Below are positions 25,901 to 34,900 of a stretch of DNA of 64,000 bases, piece after piece. Both the position numbers and the translations under genes were made by a program. The stretch covers positions 780,855 to 844,854 of the forward strand of contig NMRA01000011.1 in assembly GCA_002633005.1 (NCBI GenBank). Reading direction: 5' to 3'. The notes under the pieces were generated by a model. It searched no databases. It was given only the letters and a program-made list of their open reading frames with translations, and was not told the DNA's origin. This DNA is from Phoronis australis. Its lineage: Eukaryota > Phoronida > Phoronidae. Positions within the stretch are counted from its first letter, which is position 1, and each line of letters starts with the position of its first letter.

Positions 25901-28900
25901 ACTTTGCGTAGTACATCCCAGTGCATCGCCCTCGTAATGTGACATCAATGTGGCATTTTCACTTGTTCTGTTGTTCGTTACAGACAAAACCCTTGTTTTA
26001 CTATTAAGCATTTTTGGTGTAACGTTTCTCTCATTGTTATAGCTTGGCAGGTCATGAGTATAAGTTAACTGCTGGGTTGCTTGTGTTGATAAGGATCGGT
26101 TCTTTGACAAAAATTAGTCATGGTATCGTAAATATAATTTATTATAGTTTAAGTTTCAAGTTACCATATAAATATTCACTCATAAATTTAACATTATATT
26201 AAAACATCAGTTATAAATAATAGATCTGTACAAGAACCTGTCTCATAGACATTATGTTCAACTGTTCAATTTTAACAAGGCAAGATATTAGCTTGAGCAA
26301 TGTATGTGTAAGTCTACTGCACTGTTCACTTTGGTGTTCATGTCTGTTGAACAGTTCACAGTGTGTACGGTTGTACACGAAAAACTCTCCACTGGTCTCT
26401 CGCCATCGCATGTTGGGACCTAGTGTTCTTACTGCGCAGACGTTTGTTAGAGAACCATTTCTTGACCTGTTCTGTGGTAATGTGTCCACTGTGTGCTAAC
26501 TCTTCCACTTCCTCATAGGTGGGGTAAGGACAGTCGAGGTGGGCAGTGTACCAAGCACTCAGCACTGATACAGTACTTGAACTGTGCTTTCTTCTTGTTT
26601 TTCTTCCCACACTAGTACTACACTTGGGACTTGGCACTTTGGTTTGGGATTTCACTGATAAATCTATTGGCTTGTCCTCGTCCATCCACTTGCTGTTGTC
26701 ACTTACAGAGAGTGTCATGTTACCATGGTAACGCACTAATGAGTGTTCGTGCCGAGATGTGTTGCCTGGTGGTGACGAGCTGGCTGCACTGTATGGGTGT
26801 GAGGCGTTGAACACTGCATAGTGGTTGGTGGTCTCCCTGAGTGGAGCTGTCAACAGTGGTGTGGGCGGGTAACAGATGTAGGGGGGTGGACCGTAGACTG
26901 GCATGACCCTTCTGTGAACTGAGCTGTGTAGACTGGCAGCCTCTCTCTCCCAGGGGCGGAAGTAGGCAGGTAGCTAGAAACATACATGGCTACAGATTAG
27001 TGTCATGCATTGAAAAAATACAAGTGTCATTTGTTAAGAGTACATCTGGGCCTGTTTACTTTAAAGTTAAAAGCTAGATACGTAACAACAACTGATGCTA
27101 TTGTTGAACACTATTTGGACATCATGCAGTGATCAAACTCGCGCATCAAGTAAGTGTGCAAGTCTTTTGGAGCGCCCTCTGTAGTCTTGCTTTGACATGG
27201 CAGTATAAACATCTAGGAAACCTTGAGATATGACAGGAATTTAAGAATAGATTGTCATGGAAATCATGCTCAGTAGGTTTTTCTTGTTTATGAAAATACT
27301 ATTTGTCAGAACTTTTTCCATAGCAACTATGTTAATTCTATTTGACAAAGTGGGTATTTTGGCAGTTCAATTTCCGAACCATTATAGTCACATTTTTTAT
27401 AATCTCAATCTACGGATCTAGTATCCCATCCAGTTGTTTCACACTAGGCGTGGAATGACCAATGACAAAAAAGGAAATTTGCCAGGTGATGTATCGTTTC
27501 ACTAATAAATAGGCTGATTTAAAAGAAATATTTTTGTGTTGTAAAATTTAACTCAAGTAAACGTTTTTGCATAAACAAAGTCAAAATAATGATAAAAAGA
27601 GACGAAAAAAGTGGAAACTGGAAATCAAATAAAAGGAAATCAAAACCAAAAAAGAGGAAATCCTCTTAAAAGAGTAAAATTTCAAGCCCTGCTCACAAAC
27701 ACATGGAAGGAATTAATCAGTTTATCCACTGGTAATATCTGATATGATTGAACTATAAGATACAAAACTTAATAATAACTTAATTCATTTGATAACTCAC
27801 AATTATATAATCTAGTTGAAGAGTGAGTCCAATTTGCACACAGATTTTTGTTGCAAAATTTGACTACTAAACAAAGTTTTGACTATTCTCCCATATTTTA
27901 ATCCTTAATATGTGAAGAATGACTGAGCACTTGGAATGGATATACCGGTAATATGAAAATTGATTTTGACAGACTTCTGTTGATTTTTTTTCTTTGAAGC
28001 ATATTTTTCCTGTTTTGAAGCGTATAGTGTTAAAGAATCAATATTTTGATGGGTGGTTTAATGTGTGACTTATCAATAGTTTGTCAACAACTTACTGTAG
28101 TATTGTAAGTGTAGAATTTATCTTTCACTCAGTTGTAAAAGTTGTAAATTTATTTCACGTTAATAGGCCCTGGCCCACATTACAAATATATAATAAACAG
28201 AGAGTACAGGATATCTTAACCAATATTAATTTACATCAAGAAACTTGTTTCGATGTTTCTCAGCATTAATTAAATATTAAGCAATTTTTCTCAAGTTATT
28301 TATATCATGAGTCTTTAGGAGATCCTTGAATACTGCTTCATCCACCCCATCGAATCTATGCAGAAACTGTATATTATGCAAATCAGAATATGATTTACAT
28401 TCAAAAAGAAAGTTCATCTCTGATTGCACCTTTCCACTACTTGTGTTTATTTATTTAGTGGACACCCTGACATTATGGTAAAATGATAACATTACGTTCA
28501 TCTTTTGTTGTCTAAAAAAGATTAAGTTGAACTTTGATTTTTTTTTGTTTTTAAATAGTTCAAAGTTTAACTTCTGTTTCTTTATGGTTGATTGACTCAC
28601 GATCCATATAAATGACAGTGAAGGTGAGACTTGATAACAAATAAATAACACAGAGAATATGGTAAAACATGAAAAAGAGAAGAAATAAAATTTTTGCAAC
28701 AAGGATAACACCAGACATTAGTTTCTGTTGTGGTTCTTTACGGATAACATACCGAATGAAGATGGATAAAAACTATTCATAACACTGATAATAAAGCGGA
28801 AATAAATATGTATTTTTAAGCATGAACAAAAATTCCGTTTGATGAGAATAAATTAATAATACATACTTAGAGTAGTAAATAAATAAGAAGAAATAAATAT

Positions 28901-31900
28901 TTTATAACTAAGATGGCAATTGTAATTTGTTTCTCTTATAGTTGAGGTACATTTTCATTCTTACCATTGCTTGTTCTCTTTCTGCAACCCAATCTTCTTG
29001 GTCATGAAGTTGTGAAGACATTCTGTTGCTGTTGTGGCTTGTGTCTCTGGTCTCTTTAACCCTGGCACTCTACCCTCTAGCCATCCCCAGCTGTCCTTAT
29101 ATAGCCTCTAGCATTGTCCCCAGTCCTGCTCTGGCATTGGTCAGAACAAGACAGGGTCCTGAAGACCCAACCTGTTGAGTCCAGCCTATTGTTGTGCTGG
29201 AGTTAATCCACTAAGTTGGAAAATTGGTGTGCTTACAAGCCTCTACTGTTTATAATGGCCAGTAATAAGCTAGTCTCTTTGATGTGTTCCTAGCATTGTT
29301 GGTTGGTTATACAGGTGACTAGGGGCCAGGGAAACCATAACTATTGCACTGTAGATTTGGGTAATTGTTGCACAATGGAGGTGTGTGATTTGATAGTCAT
29401 CTGTTACCTGGTTTGGTGATTCTGTGGAATGTGTCTATGTTCTTGATGTTTAGTAGGTACCCTGGTGTCTAGAAGATCAGGTGGAGGCCTGCTGAGACTA
29501 CATACACTGAACATTCCAGAGCAGATTTGTACCATGGAAGCTACAAAAGATTAAAGACTTTTTATTGGGCTGGGAATGTGATTTTGGGATTTTTAAATTA
29601 AAATGTTTGAGTGGAGCTGGGCTTGATAGTGGTGCAGGTGTTGAGATGTTGTGATAGTCAGATGTTTATGACATATCTACATGTTATGATAGTCAGCTGT
29701 TCATAACATATGAACATTTTATGGTTTAAAAGGGAAAATTTTGGAAAAGTTTTTTTTTTACCTGAATTTTTGTGATAATGGTGATTTTTATCTTAAGGTT
29801 CAAACTTGATGTTTCAAGTTTGTAAATATGAAGTTAGGTAGATGCGACATGGTGAAGACTTCTTGGTTTAATGCTCAATAGAATGAGATTGCTCTGTGCT
29901 GACTGATCTTGTTTCAAGTTAAAAAGTTTAGCAAAACAAATAAGAAGGAATTATGTGTACTCTTAGCATATGTGCTGTTAATGATCCTATCTTCAGAAAG
30001 GTGTTGGAAAACTGCTTGATTGATTCTCTGAGAGTGATTCCTGAATTGATAAGCTATCCTTGCTCAAAGCCATGTTGTGTATTGCAGGAGTTCCCACAAC
30101 TCTTTGTCCTTGGTGGGAGCTATCATTAACCCCCTCACTCCTTCACATGTGATTTAAGCCTGTCCCACTAATCCCTTTCTGAACACATCCTGTACTCCTT
30201 TGATGTCCTGCCTGGTTCCAAACGACATCCTCTTCTACAGCTAATAGTTTTATTTGCTCTGAAAATTGTGGAAATGACCTGTTGTTGTTTTGAAACTCAG
30301 CTGTGTCATAGTAAAATTCTTTGTTTTGGGATTTTAGTTCCTTCTTGTGTTTCTTGCTTTGCCACAAGTCTTATTTTTAAATGCTGCTTTGCTGTAATTT
30401 CACTGCACTTCACCAGGGTTGTATGACCATAGGCGCCATGGTATATGCCAAAATGCAATGACAATAAAGATTTTGATTAGATTTGTCTCCCTCTCCCCAA
30501 CCAGGTTTGAAGTTTCAGGTGTGGAGATCCTTGGTAGATATTGATTGTAAATAAGACGATTGTGTATTCTGTATGTAAATCATCATACAGTTGGTAAATA
30601 TAAAATAGCTGAATAAACATTGGTTTTCTACATTGTGGCACAAGGCTGGTGAATATGTAAATACAAGTGTGTTTACAATGTATAGAGAACGCCAATCGCC
30701 GCACGCCTCCAGCGTGTTTGTTGGCATTTCTGCACTCACAACATGTTTAAGTTTTCAGTTGTGCAAAACATTGATCATCTCTCGCTATGCTCCTATTTGT
30801 TTCTCAACTGTGCTCGCTATTCTCCTATTTGTTTCTCAACTGTGTTGTGGAGAAAGTGACCGTCTATGACTCACTCTTTCCAGTAATTAATCTAAACCAA
30901 TATCCCTTTCTCATCCTGTGGAAACCCTAAAGCATTCTTGCATGGATTACCTGCTTAGGATTTCCTAATAATTTATAATGAGTATTTACTTGTAAACAAG
31001 TCTTGTTGACTTTAGGACAATACTCTCTTCCTGGCTGGACCTTGTTTGTGTTTAGTGATAGGCATTGAGCTCTCTCAGTTTGACAAGTTGTGCCAAAACA
31101 TATGGAATGGCCACACTGTCATCAGATGTGATTAAATCATTTTAGACCATAGATTTGGTAGTGTTTGGTTACTGTTTGTCTAGAGTGAGGACTTCAGCAA
31201 AGTGAATCAGTGTTGAGAGTTTCTAATGTGTGGTCTTATTTTAAATCAAAAGCGGATTATTTGTAAGAACTCAGTTGCTTGGATCATTAATTTGCCCAGT
31301 TTGTTGAATATATGGTATACTGTGTTAGGGTTGCATTGCCTGTCATTCAGCTAACAGTGGCCGAGTTCTTGATATTGTCAGGGTGACATGGCACTAAACT
31401 ATGAATGGACCATCCTAAGGTTACTGTATGTAAAACAAGTCGTGCCGTATTTAGCCAAATGTCAGCAAAGTTATATATTTTAAACTCAGTAAAAATATGT
31501 ATTTTCTGAAAGTAGAAAGCTTGTATAATTTTATTTTTAACTTTACACCAATTTCCCGTAAATTGGGTCACGTGCCCGTGTCTTTTAAGTAAAGTTTAGG
31601 AGAAAGGAAACATACATTCATTGCAAAACAACAGTAACAGTAATATGACCAAAGTTCATTTGACATAAATGTTCAAGAGGAAATCTCAAGAATTGTCGCA
31701 GTTTTCTGAATTATGATTTCATATTTTTTGTTTTATGCAACTTTCCGTGGAAAAGTGGAACATTTAAAAAGCAATTCTTAGCAGCCATTTGGAGCATAGT
31801 GCATAAATATGGCATCTGAAAGTTTCATATGAACCCAGTAAGCCATTTCTGAGATATGGTGTTCTGAAGGTAGTCAAACTTGACATTTTTCTAGGGTCCT

Positions 31901-34900
31901 ACATAATCTTAAATTGACCAATCTATTCCTTCCCCTTACTCTAAATTAAATGGAATCCCACCTCTCCAGTGTTGATACTGTGAATGTCAGCTTCTTGGTC
32001 TAGTCATGGTCACAACGCTTGTGGCCCCCTGCTGTTAGTGTTGAGCTGGTCATTTCACTAAGGCTGCTGCTACTTACCCAACATGTCGGTCAAATAAGCT
32101 ATTTTTTGCTATTCACCTGACAATCTTGTCGAAGCTTTTATTAGTCAAGATAACGCCACAGCGTTGCTGTTCAAGTAAGTCATTTATGCTATTCAGGTGA
32201 CAAAGCCTCACAACCTTATTGACAAATTATTGCTGTCTACCAGATCAGTTCAACATTCTCATTGTTCCAAATTAGTCACAACCTTGTGGGCAAATGTAAT
32301 TGGTTTTTGCTATTAATCCGGCAATTTTTGTTAGCCTGATGATATTTGTTTTTTCTTATGTATAAAAGTCGGGTGGAACTTATTCTATAGAATGTACTTC
32401 ATTTTTGGTTCTTGTCAACAAGCCTTAGTGGTCTTTTCTGTAGTAAATAGAAATAGTAATTAAAACAAACATTAGTGGTCCTTGAAATAATAAAAGTAAG
32501 TTATTAGTTATGATAATTTTCTGTTGGATATGAAGCAAAAATGGTCTTTTGGTTGACAAGGATGTGATGTCATACATATTGACCCATGAAATTGTTAAAA
32601 AGGTTGCTGGATGAATAGCTAAAATCTTATTAGGCCAACTTGTCAGGTAATTAGTTTCTTTGTTGTTTTAAAGTTGCATTTTGCCCTGTTTAGCTGTCTA
32701 AAATACTGAAATCCTTTTGCTCTCATAAAATCGCTCTTATACTATTCCTTACTGTGATAGGATTCTGTTTCTGATTAGAATGTCTTAACAGTCACCGACT
32801 CAAAATAATTCAGTTTGTTTGGATTGACCAATACTAATATCGCACAAAGTTGAAAATGGCCAATGTACATCTTGCCTTGCTGGCTCATTGGGCAGCAATT
32901 TAAGATCTCCTGAGTGTAGCTATGATTTCAAATGCCTCTTTAATTTTCATAAAATCTGAAAATTTCTGAGACATAATGTTCCAAATTTGGACGTTGTTCA
33001 GCTTTACACATTACCTTAAGTGTTTAAAATAGTAGGAAAGGAAAGTACACAGAGATAATTAGAAATTACGTTGTAACGTTGAAAAGATGAAATAGAATGA
33101 TAAAGTGCATTTTTGGTTCCTTAACCGTGGCCAGAGAGGTAGAAAAGTTCATCACCTCTAACACACAGGAACTTGCCAAGGATAAGTGGTTGTGTCCCCT
33201 CAGTGGAAAGAAGTTCAAGGGGCCGGAATTTGTACGCAAACATCTGTTTAGTAAACATGGCGAGAAGATTGAAGATGTCAAGCGCGAGGTAAGTTAATGG
33301 ACTGGGCTCAAATGGGTGACAACAAGTGTGAGCTGAGGGCTGGGACCAAATGGGTGATAACCAGTACAAAATGAGGTCTGGGGCCAAATGGGTGACAACA
33401 AGCGCAAGGTGAGGGCTGGGGCCAAATGGGTGACGACATTTTTATGATATCTGTGCCTGACGATCACTGTGGAATGTTGAAATCAATTGAGTTTGTAGAA
33501 AACTTGTTTTATTAATAACTATGCTTACGTGTCAATGCACAGTTCTTCCACAAAGTTAACTTTTTTACTGTCAAGCGTTTTAGAACTGCATTTCCCAGAG
33601 ATAAAGATTTTTTTACTTGCAATTTACTAACACGAATCAATGGGCAGTGTTGCAGAAATGGATTTTGGTTGTAATGCATTCCACTTCTGACATCTACTCA
33701 GATTCTGGATCAAAATTGGTTTGAGTAAAAAATATTGGCTATGGCTAGTCCAGAGGTCACTGCATTCATTGCAATTGGATGAGTTTGGCAGAAAAAGAGT
33801 CAATGTTTAAGGTTATGTATGGCCTGATTAACAAGACTATTTATTTAGACAATTATCTTCATAACAATCGATTTTAAATTGGTAAACGTATACATTTTCT
33901 GTGAAGAAAGCTTGTAGAATTTGTTTTTTAATTTTACTATTCCGACATGAATTGGGTCACCTAGCTATGTCGTTTTAGCAAAATGTGACAAAAATAAAAG
34001 TGCGTTGATTGCAAAGCAAAGGTATCCGTAACATTTATCAAATTTTATTTGATATAAATGTTCAGTATGAGATCTCAAAAGAGCTGTTACTTAAAATTCA
34101 TTTCATTTTATGTATTACATTTTTTTCATGAAAGTCATAAGTCTTATTTTTGACAGCCCCTCATGCAAAAGCGGAACATGTTAAAAACAATTCCTACTGG
34201 TGTTTGGAAGAGCAGTGTGAAAACCATAGTAACTGTTTTGCTCGTATGAATCCAATCAGCCATTTCTGAGACATGATGTTCCGAAGTCAGTCAAATTTGG
34301 AACTTAAGAGTCCTACATAACCTTAAATTCATTTTCTTTGTATTAGAGTAGCAACGAAACCATAGTAATCACATGACGTGTAGATGTGCAACGAAACCAT
34401 AGTAATCACATGACGTGTAGACGTACAAAGGAGTTGGTTAACTTCTTGCAGGTCGCCTTTTTCAACAACTACCTCGTGGACCCTAAACGACCGTCACTGC
34501 CGGAGCACCCTGCCGTGAAGCAGAGCGCTAGTAGTCGAGATTCTCACCGTAGTGGGGGTTACCAGGGTGGGCCACCCCATGGAGGCATGGGAGGGTATGG
34601 CCCTCACCAGTCGCCCATGAACCAAGGTGGAGGTAGGTGCACGATTGTTGCTGCAACTTGGTAATCTGTATACAGTATAGCTGTAGCTACCATTGTTTTC
34701 CTTATGTGGCTTGACATTAGGTGTCGTGACCAGCCAGAAAATCTTGATTACAAATTAGAAAATGATGCTCTTGTGAGAAAAGCTAAACCCTAACTTGAAA
34801 ATGATATTTAAGAGGCTATTGTGAAAAAGTTAAACTCCAAGTTGAAACATAACCCTTACAGTGGTGGGTTAGTTGCAGTTGAGAAGTTCCTGTTAATGCT

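Larger units (their letters stand above)
23801..33134 (+). other. SRRT 9.3 kb intron
   Basis: By far the largest intron of the gene. It contains dispersed repeats and the complete antisense TALE homeobox gene (26139-29140). Outside these, 29400-31480 and 31920-33130 show no gene. Confidence 0.9.
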
